Positions 7,739 to 17,228 of a stretch of DNA of 64,000 nucleotides are shown here, in pieces. The notes under the pieces are model-generated. The model did not search any database and was not told the origin of the DNA. It worked only from the letters and a program-made list of their open reading frames with translations. The position numbers were made by a program, and so were the translations under genes. Each line of letters starts with the position of its first letter. Position 1 is the stretch's first letter. This DNA comes from Salinibacillus kushneri (GTDB lineage Bacteria > Bacillota > Bacilli > Bacillales > Alkalibacillaceae): positions 434,001 through 498,000 of the forward strand of contig NZ_FOHJ01000001.1 of the NCBI RefSeq assembly GCF_900111405.1, written 5' to 3'.

Positions 7739-7767
7739 ATCATATCGAACACAAATAAAACTGTCAA
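7739..7767 (-). promoter_or_regulatory. Sigma-A promoter before the SAM-I riboswitch
   Basis: Minus strand: TTGACA (7762-7767), 17-bp spacer, TATGAT (7739-7744). It lies about 30 nt before the aptamer. Confidence 0.85.
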
Positions 7768-7797
7768 GTGTTAATATTATAATTTTTCTGATTTTTT

Positions 7798-7813
7798 GGT
7801 GCCTGTCACCACC
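7798..7813 (-). repeat. Truncated REP-like repeat 1 nt from the iclR stop
   Basis: Sixteen of the 20 core bases (GGTGCCTGTCACCACC on the plus strand) are present and then the match ends. The copy lies 1 nt beyond the stop codon of the minus-strand IclR gene. Confidence 0.8.
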
Positions 7814-7814
7814 A

Positions 7815-8570
7815 CTACCAATACCCCAGTTCTCTTGAAATCCTCTCTGCCGTTTTTCCGGTTTCTCTTAAAATCATTTCTTCTCGTTCTTTTGAATAGT
7901 CGGTAATCGGGATGCTGACGCCCAGGGCAGCGATGGTTTCACCGTTAAAGTCTTTTATTGGATAGGAGAATCCCATGGTGTCCCTGTAGTGCTCGGCTTG
8001 ACTGATGGAATAGCCCTTCCGTTTAATTTCAGCCAGTTCGCGCTTTAACTCTTCTACATTCTCTATAGTATTTTCAGTAATCTTTTCGAATTCGATGTTC
8101 TGCAGATAGTTATCACGATCATCATCATTCATATGGGCAAGTAATAGCTTAGGAGCTGAACCGGCATATAAAGGAGATCGTCCTCCGATTTGTATGACAA
8201 GCCGGACAGGTTTTGTACTATCCAGTTTTTCTACATAAACGGCTTCATCTCCCTCCACAACTGCCATATGTACTAACTCATTCAGCTTTTGATTTAATTC
8301 TCTCATATAAGGAAGAGCTAATTTACGATATTCTAACTGTTCACTGACGCGCTTCCCTAACTCCAGTAATTTTAGGCCCAGTCGATACTTAACGTCATGA
8401 CTTGACCGCTTAACTTTCACGAGTAATCCTGCTTCTTCCAATGAACTAACCAGTCTGAACACGGTAGTCTTGGGAAGATTTGATTCCTCGACTAATTCAT
8501 ATAACGTCATTTCAAGTTTGTCTTTAAAACAATCTAATAACTTAATCGCTTTTATTAAACTACGACTCAT
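7815..8570 (-). CDS. IclR-family transcriptional regulator
   Basis: The 251-aa protein starts at the second ATG, about 10 nt after AGGGTGA; the first ATG is only 1 nt from that site. Residues about 1-60 form the IclR winged helix (MTLYELVEESNLPKTTVFRL, VSSLEEAGLL). The rest is the effector domain (GGRSPLYAGSAPKLLLAHM, QAEHYRDTMGFSYPIKDFNGETIAALGVSIP). IclR proteins regulate degradation of acids and aromatics. Candidate targets are the two dehydrogenase genes upstream of it and the beta-oxidation/TRAP operon, whose promoter has a TTCC-N7-GGAA element. Whether it represses or activates cannot be told. Confidence 0.92.
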   Translation of the reverse strand: MSRSLIKAIKLLDCFKDKLEMTLYELVEESNLPKTTVFRLVSSLEEAGLLVKVKRSSHDVKYRLGLKLLELGKRVSEQLEYRKLALPYMRELNQKLNELVHMAVVEGDEAVYVEKLDSTKPVRLVIQIGGRSPLYAGSAPKLLLAHMNDDDRDNYLQNIEFEKITENTIENVEELKRELAEIKRKGYSISQAEHYRDTMGFSYPIKDFNGETIAALGVSIPITDYSKEREEMILRETGKTAERISRELGYW

Positions 8571-8947
8571 AGTATACATTTCACCCTAATTTATTGAAAG
8601 ATTTGATAGGCTAACCAAAATTTAAAATATATACATAGATAAAGGCACAGAGAGTAACAGCCAGAAATTTCCCATTCCATCGATACGCTACATGGTTTTC
8701 TGGAAGATATAAAGATGAAGCCCAAAAAGTTATCACAGGTACTTATTTGGGTAAAACTATCAAGAATACCAAAATACAGGGAAGTTGTAATAGTAGGTTC
8801 ATTATACCAATATTTAGAAATTATTGTAAAACATTAAGGCGACTCATACTGATAATCATTAAAAAACGAAACATGAATTATCCAGTTTTCCTATTATTCC
8901 TCAAATGTAAGGATTACTCAGTCTATTCGTCCTACAATCAAACCGTA
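8571..8947. other. Intergenic region without a supported gene
   Basis: AT-rich sequence between two minus-strand genes. A plus-strand frame of about 60 codons (roughly 8660-8840) lacks a ribosome binding site and resembles no family I know; it may be decayed coding sequence. It probably holds the iclR promoter, but I could not fix one. Confidence 0.35.
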
Positions 8948-10015
8948 TTAGCTAGTCAATAGCTTAATAAATCGATCTCCAACCTCTGCTGTTGTTGCCT
9001 CTCCGCCAAAGTCGGGAGTTAATTTTTCATCTTCATCCATGATTTGTTGAATCGTAGAAACGATTTTTCTTCCCCATTCCTCTTCACCAAAATGGTCCAT
9101 CATTTGGGCAACAGACCAGATAGCGGCCAAAGGATTTGCTATCCCCTTTCCAGCAATATCAGGTGCTGATCCATGTACGGGTTCAAACATGGATGGGTAC
9201 GTACGCTCAGGATTAACGTTAGCTCCTGTGGCAAGCCCTAAACCACCAGCAATAGCTGCACCAAGATCTGTCAAGATATCACCAAACAAATTAGAGGTAA
9301 CTACAATGTCAAAACGCTCAGGATTCATGACCAAAAACATACTTGCTGCATCCACTAAATACGAGGCAGTCTCAACGTCTGGATAGTCCCTTTTCACCTC
9401 TTCAAAGACGCTGTCCCAAAAAACCATTGAATAATTGAGCGCATTCGCTTTGCTTACACTTGTAAGAGACTTACCCTGACGCCTGGCCTCTTCGAACGCG
9501 TACCGAATAATCCTCTCTGTTCCTTTTCTGGAAAAAACACCGGTTTGCAGTACGACTTCTTCAGGCTCACCCTTATAAAGCCAATTTCCCTCTCCGGAAT
9601 ACTCTCCCTCACTATTTTCTCGTACGACTAATAAATCAATGTCTTTAGCAGCCTTCCCCTTTAAAGGAGATAGTCGTTCATTCAATAGTTTTACAGGACG
9701 TAAATTGACATATTGATCAAAGCCCTTCCGAATTTTTAACAACAAATCACGTAATGATACATGGTCAGGAACACCCGGATATCCAACGGCTCCTAAATAA
9801 ATCGCATCAAAATGCTGTAATTGCGACAATCCATCATCATCCATCATCTTGCCATTTTGTAAATAGTATTCACACCCCCAAGGAAACTGTTCAAATGTAA
9901 AAGAAAGATTTTTATCTTTTTGTTCAATGGCTTTTAAAACCTTAACTCCTTCAGCTACAACCTCAGGACCAATACCATCTCCAGGTAATAAAGCTATTCT
10001 TTTCTCCTTCACCAT
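8948..10015 (-). CDS. YcsA-like tartrate/D-malate dehydrogenase (isopropylmalate-DH fold), copy 1
   Basis: The 355-aa enzyme of the isocitrate/isopropylmalate dehydrogenase family is closest in pattern to B. subtilis YcsA (tartrate dehydrogenase) and DmlA. It performs NAD+- and metal-dependent oxidative decarboxylation of a 2-hydroxyacid. Signatures are LLPGDGIGPEVV, NLRPVKLL, VVRENSEGEYS, VTSNLFGDILTDLG and PSMFEPVHGSAPDIAGKG. The chosen ATG is 8 nt after GTGGAGG; upstream ATG/GTG codons overlap the site. It lies downstream of a 2-hydroxyacid dehydrogenase and beside the IclR gene. A paralogue is at 54132-55181. Confidence 0.9.
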   Translation of the reverse strand: MVKEKRIALLPGDGIGPEVVAEGVKVLKAIEQKDKNLSFTFEQFPWGCEYYLQNGKMMDDDGLSQLQHFDAIYLGAVGYPGVPDHVSLRDLLLKIRKGFDQYVNLRPVKLLNERLSPLKGKAAKDIDLLVVRENSEGEYSGEGNWLYKGEPEEVVLQTGVFSRKGTERIIRYAFEEARRQGKSLTSVSKANALNYSMVFWDSVFEEVKRDYPDVETASYLVDAASMFLVMNPERFDIVVTSNLFGDILTDLGAAIAGGLGLATGANVNPERTYPSMFEPVHGSAPDIAGKGIANPLAAIWSVAQMMDHFGEEEWGRKIVSTIQQIMDEDEKLTPDFGGEATTAEVGDRFIKLLTS

Positions 10016-10110
10016 AATCATAACCTCCACTATTTTTTGATGGTCGTCTTTTCATTAGAAGGATTGGCGGTTCAATGATTTCCTCCACCCTGGTATGTAT
10101 AATAATCCCT

Positions 10111-11115
10111 TTACCTCTTCCTTTCTACCATTTGCAGTACTTCTTGATTGGCAATGGTCGGGACACTCTCTCCATCAATCGCTTTAAGTAGATTTTCAGC
10201 AATGACAATAGATGTTTCCCGGGCTGCTTCCACACTTATTCCTCCGATATGAGGTGTAACAGTTATATTATCTAAAGGATAAAAAGGATGATGCTTTTCA
10301 GGAGGCTCATTGGCAAAAACATCAATTCCTGCCCGGGACAGTTTTCCACTTTCTACTGCCTTCACTAAATCCTGTTCGTGAATGACCTCTCCTCTGGCTG
10401 TGTTAATGAGGACAGCCCCCTTCTTCATTAAATTTAAATAAAACTCATTGATCAGCTGATTTGTATCGTCTGTCAACGGAATGTGAACACTAATGACATC
10501 CTTTTCTGTAAAAACATCCTCTAGAGAAGTAGTCAGTGTCACTCCCAGGCTTCTCGCAATCTCTCTTTTTTCCCTATTTATATTTCGTACATAGGCCGTA
10601 ACATTCATTTCAAAACCGAAGCTCATTATTTTCGCTACCCTTTGTGCAATCGAGCCAAAACCAATAAGCCCCAAATTTTTCTGGTAGAGTTCGCGGGTGT
10701 ATCTCCCATTTCGATAATCAAAATTTCCCTTTTTTGTTTCCCTATTAAAACGGACAAGGTCTTTCATAGAAGCTAAAATCAGACAAATAGCGTGTTCAGC
10801 TGTAGCTCGTGCATTGATTTTAGGTGCATGTAAAACCGCTATTTCTTTTCTGGTAGCATAGTTCACATCGATATTATCGAGCCCTACACCAGCTCCGGAA
10901 ATGGCCCTTACCTGATGACAGGCATCTAAAATGTCCGGGGTAATTTTAGCAGGTGCACGGAGAATAATTCCATCGACCTGATGATGATTAAGAAACTCTA
11001 TAATGGCAGGCTTTTCAAATTGATTAAACTTGGTAACCCTTGCATGGGCATTTAACATCTCCTCTCCCGCCTGATGATACATCGGAAATAACTGTAAAAT
11101 ATGCTTTTGTGTCAT
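10111..11115 (-). CDS. D-isomer-specific 2-hydroxyacid dehydrogenase
   Basis: The 334-aa protein is a complete member of the phosphoglycerate/glyoxylate reductase-type family. The NAD-binding loop is GLIGFGSIAQRVA (about 149-161). The catalytic triad is visible as Arg in NTARGEVIHE, Glu in FANEPPE and His in VTPHIGG. It interconverts a 2-oxoacid and a D-2-hydroxyacid; the substrate is not evident and serA is less likely because the C-terminal ACT domain is missing. It follows the thiolase operon terminator and precedes the YcsA-like gene on the same strand, so those two probably form one operon handling hydroxyacids. Confidence 0.9.
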   Translation of the reverse strand: MTQKHILQLFPMYHQAGEEMLNAHARVTKFNQFEKPAIIEFLNHHQVDGIILRAPAKITPDILDACHQVRAISGAGVGLDNIDVNYATRKEIAVLHAPKINARATAEHAICLILASMKDLVRFNRETKKGNFDYRNGRYTRELYQKNLGLIGFGSIAQRVAKIMSFGFEMNVTAYVRNINREKREIARSLGVTLTTSLEDVFTEKDVISVHIPLTDDTNQLINEFYLNLMKKGAVLINTARGEVIHEQDLVKAVESGKLSRAGIDVFANEPPEKHHPFYPLDNITVTPHIGGISVEAARETSIVIAENLLKAIDGESVPTIANQEVLQMVERKR

Positions 11116-11171
11116 CGTCTACACCACCCTTCCCATCATATTCCCAGAAGCGAATCTACCTTTATAAGGGT

Positions 11172-11201
11172 GAAAAGACTGGCAACTAAAGAATGCCAGT
11201 C
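11172..11201 (-). terminator. Terminator of the beta-oxidation operon
   Basis: On the minus strand GACTGGCA and TGCCAGTC form a perfect 8-bp stem with a 9-nt loop, followed by TTTTC, 8 nt after the thiolase stop codon. Confidence 0.75.
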
Positions 11202-11209
11202 ACTTCCTA

Positions 11210-12403
11210 TTATTGTAGATATTCAATTATCGTCGAGATGCCCTGTCCTCCACCAATACAAAGGGTAACCAGGCCATATTTTTCTCCTCGTTTTTCCATT
11301 TCGTGTAATAGTTTTGTCGTAATAATCGCTCCAGTGGCCCCTATTGGATGGCCAAGTGCTATGGCTCCACCATTTACATTTACCCGGTTCAGATCCATCT
11401 TCGCTTCACGAATAACAGCAATAGACTGGGCTGCAAAGGCCTCGTTTAATTCAATGATTCCGATATCATCTATGGACAAATCCGCTTGCTTTAATGCTTT
11501 AGCTGTCGATTCCACCGGACCAATTCCCATAATGTCAGGAGATACACCACTAGTCGCTTGTGCAATGATTCTGGCTTGTGGCTTGATTCCGTATTCATCT
11601 GCTTTTTCCTTATTCATCATTAATAGAGCTGCAGCACCATCATTCCGTCCACTAGCATTTCCAGGTGTAACGGTACCACCCTCTTTAAATACGGCCGGCA
11701 GTTTGCTTAATTTTTCTAACGATGTCAGTCTTGGATGTTCGTCTGTATCAAACGTAAACGTATTTTTCCTCATCTTGACTTCAAAGGGTACAATTTCATC
11801 TTTAAATCGGCCTTCTTGGATGGCTTTATCTGCAAGCTCTTGGCTGCGCTGGGCAAATGCATCCTGTTCCTCCCGAGAAATCTGGTATTTTTCAGCTAAA
11901 TTTTCTGCTGTTAACCCCATCGTCAGCTCTCCATATTCTTCTCTCGGTTGAGAACATGGCTGACTTTCTGTATTCGGATCAACTAAGACACCATTTCCAG
12001 CCTTATAACCATAACGGGCATTTCGCAGGTAAAATGGAGCTGTACTCATGCTTTCCGCCCCACCGGCAACAACGACATCAGACAATCCCAGTTTAAGCTG
12101 CATATCAGCGTTATTTATCGCTTGTAATCCGGAGCCACATTGCCGGTGTACTGTATAACCAGACACACTTACAGGTAGGCCAGCTCGTAATGCTGAAAGT
12201 CTTCCCAGGTTAGCCTGATCCTGACTTTGCTTCGCCTGACCCAAAATGACCTCATCTACTTCAACTTCATTTCCATATCTATTAAGAACTTCTCGGATGA
12301 CTTTTTCTCCTAAATAATCAGCCGTAACATCCTGTAATGCTCCCCCCATTTTTCCTACCGCCGTACGAACAGAGCCAATAATATATGATTCTTTTAATTC
12401 CAT
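11210..12403 (-). CDS. Thiolase (acetyl-CoA C-acyltransferase)
   Basis: The 397-aa type II thiolase cleaves acetoacetyl-CoA or longer 3-ketoacyl-CoA to acetyl-CoA. Cys89 in HRQCGSGLQA is the acyl-accepting nucleophile, GHPIGATG carries the catalytic His, NEAFAAQ is present, and the second cysteine is Cys382 in CIGGGQG. It is the last gene of the operon: its ATG is 1 nt from the stop of the acyl-CoA dehydrogenase gene, whose end supplies the AAGGAAGGA binding site. Confidence 0.95.
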   Translation of the reverse strand: MELKESYIIGSVRTAVGKMGGALQDVTADYLGEKVIREVLNRYGNEVEVDEVILGQAKQSQDQANLGRLSALRAGLPVSVSGYTVHRQCGSGLQAINNADMQLKLGLSDVVVAGGAESMSTAPFYLRNARYGYKAGNGVLVDPNTESQPCSQPREEYGELTMGLTAENLAEKYQISREEQDAFAQRSQELADKAIQEGRFKDEIVPFEVKMRKNTFTFDTDEHPRLTSLEKLSKLPAVFKEGGTVTPGNASGRNDGAAALLMMNKEKADEYGIKPQARIIAQATSGVSPDIMGIGPVESTAKALKQADLSIDDIGIIELNEAFAAQSIAVIREAKMDLNRVNVNGGAIALGHPIGATGAIITTKLLHEMEKRGEKYGLVTLCIGGGQGISTIIEYLQ

Positions 12404-12404
12404 A

Positions 12405-13565
12405 TTATCCTTCCTTCCTCTTTAGTTCGCGAATGAGCTCTCCAGCTATGATATTTCGTTGAATTTCAGATGTACCTTCATAGATTTTTGTAATACGAGC
12501 ATCCCGGTAATAGCGTTCAATCGGATAATCCTTCATATATCCAATACCTCCATGAATTTGTACAGCGAGGTCAGCCACTTTGTTATAGACTTCTGACCCA
12601 TATAATTTAGCGATTGCCGCTTCTTTTACTACACGCTGCTTTTGATCGGTCATCCATGCCACGCGATACGTTAACGATTTTAACGTTTCAATCTGCAAAC
12701 TAATATCAGCCAGCATGTTTTGGATGGTTTGAATGTCCAAAATAGGTTTCCCAAACTGCTCTCGTTCTTTTGCATAGTTCAAGCAATGCTCCAGTAATTT
12801 TTCACAAGATCCAAGATTTCGGGCGGCAAGACCAGCACGGCCATTGGCAAGTACTTTTAATGCATTTACATAACCCTGCCCTTCTTCTCCAAGTACATTT
12901 TCAACCGGAACCTCCATATCATCAAAGAATAATTCAGCAGAATGGGAGCCTCGAAGACCCATTTTTTCTTCTACTTTACCTAAAGAAAACCCGGGAAAGT
13001 CTTTCTCAACAATAAAGGAGGTAATTCCCTTTGCCCCCTTCTCGGGATCTGTAATAGCCATTACCGTAAAGACATCCGCATCGACAGCGTTGGTAATATA
13101 GTGCTTTGATCCGTTTATAATATATTTATCCCCTTTTTTCACGGCCGTCGTTTTTAAATTCGCTGCATTAGATCCTGCAGATGGCTCCGTTAAGGCAAAA
13201 GCTCCAATCCATTCACCTGTTGCCATTTTCGGTAAGTATTTTTGTTTCTGCTCATCCGTTCCAAACTCGACAATACCAACCGTCCCAATCCCTGTATGGG
13301 CACCGATTAATGTGGTAAAACCATTGTGTGTTTTACCAAGCTCCTCGAAAATCGCGCATTTATCCACCATATCTAAGCCTAAGCCACCGTACTCTTCCGG
13401 AATACTTAAACTAAATAACCCCATTTCCTTCGACTGTTCAATGATTTTTTCCGGAATTTCATTGTTTTCTTCAATTTCCATTGCAACCGCTTCAACTTCT
13501 TCTTTAACAAATTTCCGTACATTCTCCCGTAAGAACTCAATTTCTTCTGATAATGAAAAATCCAT
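12405..13565 (-). CDS. Acyl-CoA dehydrogenase (short-chain/butyryl-CoA type)
   Basis: The 386-aa flavoprotein introduces the alpha,beta double bond into a short-chain acyl-CoA. Marks are [17 protein letters not shown] and the C-terminal [13 protein letters not shown], whose Glu (about 363) is the catalytic base of butyryl-CoA-type enzymes. [19 protein letters not shown] is also typical. Electrons would go to ETF, which is not encoded nearby. The upstream binding site is AAAAGGGG. It sits between crotonase and thiolase genes, so it belongs to one beta-oxidation unit. Confidence 0.95.
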   Translation of the reverse strand: MDFSLSEEIEFLRENVRKFVKEEVEAVAMEIEENNEIPEKIIEQSKEMGLFSLSIPEEYGGLGLDMVDKCAIFEELGKTHNGFTTLIGAHTGIGTVGIVEFGTDEQKQKYLPKMATGEWIGAFALTEPSAGSNAANLKTTAVKKGDKYIINGSKHYITNAVDADVFTVMAITDPEKGAKGITSFIVEKDFPGFSLGKVEEKMGLRGSHSAELFFDDMEVPVENVLGEEGQGYVNALKVLANGRAGLAARNLGSCEKLLEHCLNYAKEREQFGKPILDIQTIQNMLADISLQIETLKSLTYRVAWMTDQKQRVVKEAAIAKLYGSEVYNKVADLAVQIHGGIGYMKDYPIERYYRDARITKIYEGTSEIQRNIIAGELIRELKRKEG

Positions 13566-13583
13566 AGTAGATGTCCCCTTTTC

Positions 13584-14366
13584 TTATTTGTTTCGGAAAG
13601 ATGCCTTACGCTTTTCTATAAATGCTTTCGTACCTTCCTGTTTATCCTCTGTTCCAAACACAACGGCCTGAGATAATTTTTCCAACCACATGGCTGTACT
13701 CTCATCCATATCAAACCCTTTGTGAACGGCCATTTTAGCTAAGTGAATTGCAATTGGTCCTTTCTTTAAGATCTCACCTGCAATTTCTTCAGCTTTTTTT
13801 GTTATGTCGTCTTCTTCAGGTACGTAATAATTAGCTAATCCAATTCGTTCTGCCTCTTTGCCATCAATCATTTTTCCCGTTAAAATCATATCCAGTGCAC
13901 GCCCTTTGCCGATTATCCGTGCCATACGCTGCGTTCCACCAGCTCCTGGTATAATCCCTAAATTGAGCTCAGGTAAGCCAAACTTTGCCCTGTGACCTGC
14001 GATACGAATATCACATGCCATGGCCAGCTCACATCCACCTCCCAGTGCATAACCTTGAACAAGAGCAATGGTTGCTTTCGTTGAATTTTCAATTTTAGAA
14101 TAAAGTCCTTGCATACCTGGAATCATGGCTTCTAAAGGTTCTTTCTCATATAATTGTTTAATATCAGCACCAGCAGCAAATGATTTTTCACCTGCGCTTT
14201 GGATGATTATGACTTTGATATTCTGATCGTTTTCTGCCTGACCTATTGCCGCATCGATTTCTGAAAGCATAGCTGAATCCAGTGCATGGCGAACTTCCGG
14301 GCGATTAAGCGTTAACCAGAAAACACCATCTTCTTTTTTGACATCAACATTTTGATACGGATTCAT
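13584..14366 (-). CDS. Enoyl-CoA hydratase (crotonase)
   Basis: The 260-aa crotonase hydrates enoyl-CoA to 3-hydroxyacyl-CoA. The oxyanion-hole segments are FAAGADIKQL and ALGGGCELAMACD; the acid/base region is PELNLGIIPGAGGTQRMA. The protein has normal length and is complete. It starts at the ATG after GAAGGGTTGAG and lies 18 nt beyond the 3-hydroxyacyl-CoA dehydrogenase stop. Confidence 0.94.
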   Translation of the reverse strand: MNPYQNVDVKKEDGVFWLTLNRPEVRHALDSAMLSEIDAAIGQAENDQNIKVIIIQSAGEKSFAAGADIKQLYEKEPLEAMIPGMQGLYSKIENSTKATIALVQGYALGGGCELAMACDIRIAGHRAKFGLPELNLGIIPGAGGTQRMARIIGKGRALDMILTGKMIDGKEAERIGLANYYVPEEDDITKKAEEIAGEILKKGPIAIHLAKMAVHKGFDMDESTAMWLEKLSQAVVFGTEDKQEGTKAFIEKRKASFRNK

Positions 14367-14384
14367 GATCTCAACCCTTCTTTT

Positions 14385-15230
14385 CTAAAAATAGTTGTAA
14401 AACCCTTTTCCAGATTTTTTACCGAGACGACCTGCCTTCACGTATTTTGAGAGAATAGGTGAAGGACGGTATTTTTCACCTAACGTTTGATGTAGGTATT
14501 CCATATTACGAAGACGGGAATCCAGACCCACTAAATCAGCCAGTTCGAGGGGCCCCATTGGGTGATTTAATCCCAGCTTCATCGCTTTATCAATATCTGC
14601 TGCACTAGCAACGCCTTCCATAAACATATTCATCGCTTCATTGCCTATTAAACAATTCATTCGAGACGTCACAAATCCAGGAAATTCATTCACTTCAACC
14701 ATTTCTTTATTCAGCTGCTCTGAAATTTCCTTTACCTCATTCACCGTTTCATCCGATGTATCCAAGCCGCGAATGACTTCAATCAACTTCATTTTGTGTA
14801 CAGGATTAAAGAAGTGCATGGCAACCACTTTATGAGGACGGCTTGTTTGCGCACCAATCTCAGTTGGACTCATGGTTGATGTATTTGTCGCAAGAATCGC
14901 TTCTGGCTTACATATTTCATCGAGCTGTTGGAAAATCGTAATCTTTAAATCTATTTTTTCAAGAACAGCTTCCACGATTACATCCGAATCTTTTGCTGCC
15001 TTTATTAGATCTGTTTCATAATAGAGATTTTCCAGTGCCTTTTGATACACTTCTTCTGTTATAAACCCTTTATTACAGCTGTTTTCCAGAAGAGATTCGA
15101 TATCATTTTTAGCCTTGTTTAGCACCTCCTCTTTAATATCATTCACATAAACTTGATAGCCTGAAATCGCAAATGCATAAGCAATGCCTTTGCCCATAAC
15201 TCCTGCACCTACAACAGTAGCCTGATTCAT
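14385..15230 (-). CDS. hbd: 3-hydroxybutyryl-CoA dehydrogenase
   Basis: The 281-aa monofunctional dehydrogenase oxidises 3-hydroxyacyl-CoA to 3-ketoacyl-CoA with NAD+. The Rossmann loop VVGAGVMGKGIA is at the N-terminus; LATNTSTMSPTEIG, MHFFNPVHKMKLIEVIRG (catalytic His) and GLNHPMGPLELADLVGLD follow, and the end is GKKSGKGFYNYF. The ATG lies 8 nt after AAAGGAG and overlaps the TRAP gene stop (TGATG), indicating translational coupling; a GTG one codon earlier is less well placed. Confidence 0.95.
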   Translation of the reverse strand: MNQATVVGAGVMGKGIAYAFAISGYQVYVNDIKEEVLNKAKNDIESLLENSCNKGFITEEVYQKALENLYYETDLIKAAKDSDVIVEAVLEKIDLKITIFQQLDEICKPEAILATNTSTMSPTEIGAQTSRPHKVVAMHFFNPVHKMKLIEVIRGLDTSDETVNEVKEISEQLNKEMVEVNEFPGFVTSRMNCLIGNEAMNMFMEGVASAADIDKAMKLGLNHPMGPLELADLVGLDSRLRNMEYLHQTLGEKYRPSPILSKYVKAGRLGKKSGKGFYNYF

Positions 15231-17194
15231 CACGACATCTCCTTTGCACCATTTGTATGACCTATTCGTAGATCCTTTCTACCCTTCTTTTGAAGGAAAT
15301 AGACGCTTATCAAAACGATGACACCAATTATATCCGAGTATATTCCAGGGATAATCATTGCAATTGCCCCTGCAAACAGGATTAGTCTTTCATACCAAAA
15401 AGCGTGTCTGAGCATCCAGCCTTCTGCAGCACAAGCAATCCCTACGACTCCAATAAGGGCTGTAATAACTGACAGGATAATTTGGGAAGATGATCCAATT
15501 AATAACAGCTCATCACCATAAACAAATAGATAAGGTACAATATATGCTGTGATTCCTAACCGGACAGCCGCCATTCCTGTCTTCATCGGTTCAGCACCTG
15601 CAATACCTGCTCCTGTAAATGCTGCCAGTGCTACTGGTGGTGTAATAGCTGACAAGGACGCAAAATAAAAGACAAATAAGTGAGCAGCAATTGGGGCTAC
15701 ACCCAGCTCAGTTAAGGCTGGAATGGTTAAAGGAACTTGAACGATATATGCCGCAACAGTTGGCAGCCCCATACCGAGAATAATACTTGCAATCATCGTA
15801 AATAGGAGCGCTATCAGTAAAATACCTCCTGATAATTCAATAATGAGACTACTAAATTTCAGTCCAATCCCCGTTAAACCGATCATGCCTATAATTAAAC
15901 CTGCAGCAGCACAAGCAATAACGGTTTCCAGTGAAGCCTTTGCCCCAAGATCCAATGCTGTTACAATTTGCTTCCAGGAAAGTCTGGTTGCTGCTTGAAT
16001 AGCTGCCACTAAAATGGTGCTTATAATGGCATAAAGTCCTGCCTTCATAGGTGAACTACCACCCACAAGCAATACCACAATTACAACTAAAGGAATTAGG
16101 AAATGAAAACCTTTCTTAAAAATCCCCCATGTACTTCGTAAATCTTCTTTTTTTAGTCCAACCATTTTATTTCGTTTAGCTCGTAAGTCTACTTGCATAA
16201 ATAGTGAAAGGTAATAAAGAAGGGCTGGAATAATGGCAGCTACAGCTAATTCCATATAAGGAACACCTAAATAAGCCGCAATAATAAAGGCTGATGCCCC
16301 CATAATTGGTGGCATGATTTGGCCACCAGCAGACGAAACCGCTTCCACAGCGGCTGCAAAATAGTTTCTGTAGCCGGTTTTCTTCATTAAGGGAATTGTA
16401 AACGCTCCTGTTGTCGCCGTATTAGCAACCGCACTTCCGGAAATCGTACCAAGAATAGAACTTCCAACAATAGCTGTTTTAGCAGGACCACCCCGGTATT
16501 GTCCCATTGAGGAAACAGATAGATTGATAAAGAAGTTTCCAGCTCCTGAAACCTCTAAAAACTTTCCAAACAAAACAAATAGAAAGATAAAGGTTGCCGA
16601 TATACCAAGTGCCGTTCCGAACACACCATTTGTTGTGTAGAATAAGTGGTCCATGATCCACATCGTTGTAAATTCACGGTGACCTAATTCTCCTGTAATC
16701 AAATGTCCAAAGAAACCGTAAGCAAGGAATATAATGATCAGCACAACCAGCGTATTCCCTATTACTCTTCTTGTAGCTTCCATTAATGTAAGCATCGCGA
16801 TAAATCCAAGTACCATTTCAAAGGTGGTTAATTGTTCAATATAGCTCATACGAGATTGAATCTCCTGGGCATTAAAGACAAAATAGGAATAAGAGATTAC
16901 GGATGCCACCATTAGCAGCCAATCAAACCTATTGACTTTTTCCTTAGCTGCTTTTTTAGTCGGCCTGTAAATAGCAAATACAAGAACCAATGCAAAACCC
17001 AAATGGGCGGAACGTTGAAGGATTGACTCAAACACCCCAAACAGTCCTGTATACAAATGAAAAATAGACATGGCAATGGCTACTATGGATATAACTGTGC
17101 TTACAAGGCCTTTCAGTGTACGTAATTTCTCATTTGTTACGTCCGCCTGATTCTCTTGAATATTTTCCAAGTCTACGTGTCTGTTTTCCGCCAT
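15230..17194 (-). CDS. TRAP transporter fused permease (DctQM-type, TAXI system)
   Basis: The 654-aa fusion of the 4-TM small and 12-TM large TRAP subunits starts at the ATG 6 nt after GGAGGAGG. Hydrophobic spans fill most of it. The large-subunit part shows GGPAKTAIVGSSILGTISGSAVANTATTGAFTIP and the mirrored MIASIILGMGLPTVAAYI. It imports an organic acid using a sodium or proton gradient with the TAXI binding protein encoded just upstream. Its place inside a beta-oxidation operon suggests the imported acid is the operon's substrate. It is related to the truncated permease at 59137-59919. Confidence 0.95.
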   Translation of the reverse strand: MAENRHVDLENIQENQADVTNEKLRTLKGLVSTVISIVAIAMSIFHLYTGLFGVFESILQRSAHLGFALVLVFAIYRPTKKAAKEKVNRFDWLLMVASVISYSYFVFNAQEIQSRMSYIEQLTTFEMVLGFIAMLTLMEATRRVIGNTLVVLIIIFLAYGFFGHLITGELGHREFTTMWIMDHLFYTTNGVFGTALGISATFIFLFVLFGKFLEVSGAGNFFINLSVSSMGQYRGGPAKTAIVGSSILGTISGSAVANTATTGAFTIPLMKKTGYRNYFAAAVEAVSSAGGQIMPPIMGASAFIIAAYLGVPYMELAVAAIIPALLYYLSLFMQVDLRAKRNKMVGLKKEDLRSTWGIFKKGFHFLIPLVVIVVLLVGGSSPMKAGLYAIISTILVAAIQAATRLSWKQIVTALDLGAKASLETVIACAAAGLIIGMIGLTGIGLKFSSLIIELSGGILLIALLFTMIASIILGMGLPTVAAYIVQVPLTIPALTELGVAPIAAHLFVFYFASLSAITPPVALAAFTGAGIAGAEPMKTGMAAVRLGITAYIVPYLFVYGDELLLIGSSSQIILSVITALIGVVGIACAAEGWMLRHAFWYERLILFAGAIAMIIPGIYSDIIGVIVLISVYFLQKKGRKDLRIGHTNGAKEMS

Positions 17195-17228
17195 ATCATC
17201 CCTCCTCCAGAAAGGAGCATAGAACAAG

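Noticed and set aside
8747-8962. Plus-strand frame of 71 codons between the IclR and YcsA-like genes
   Set aside because: No ribosome binding site, basic AT-rich composition and no similarity; not supported as a gene.
11193-11951. Long plus-strand frame of 252 codons opposite the thiolase gene
   Set aside because: It lies wholly antisense to a clear thiolase, with biased serine/proline-rich composition typical of a shadow frame.
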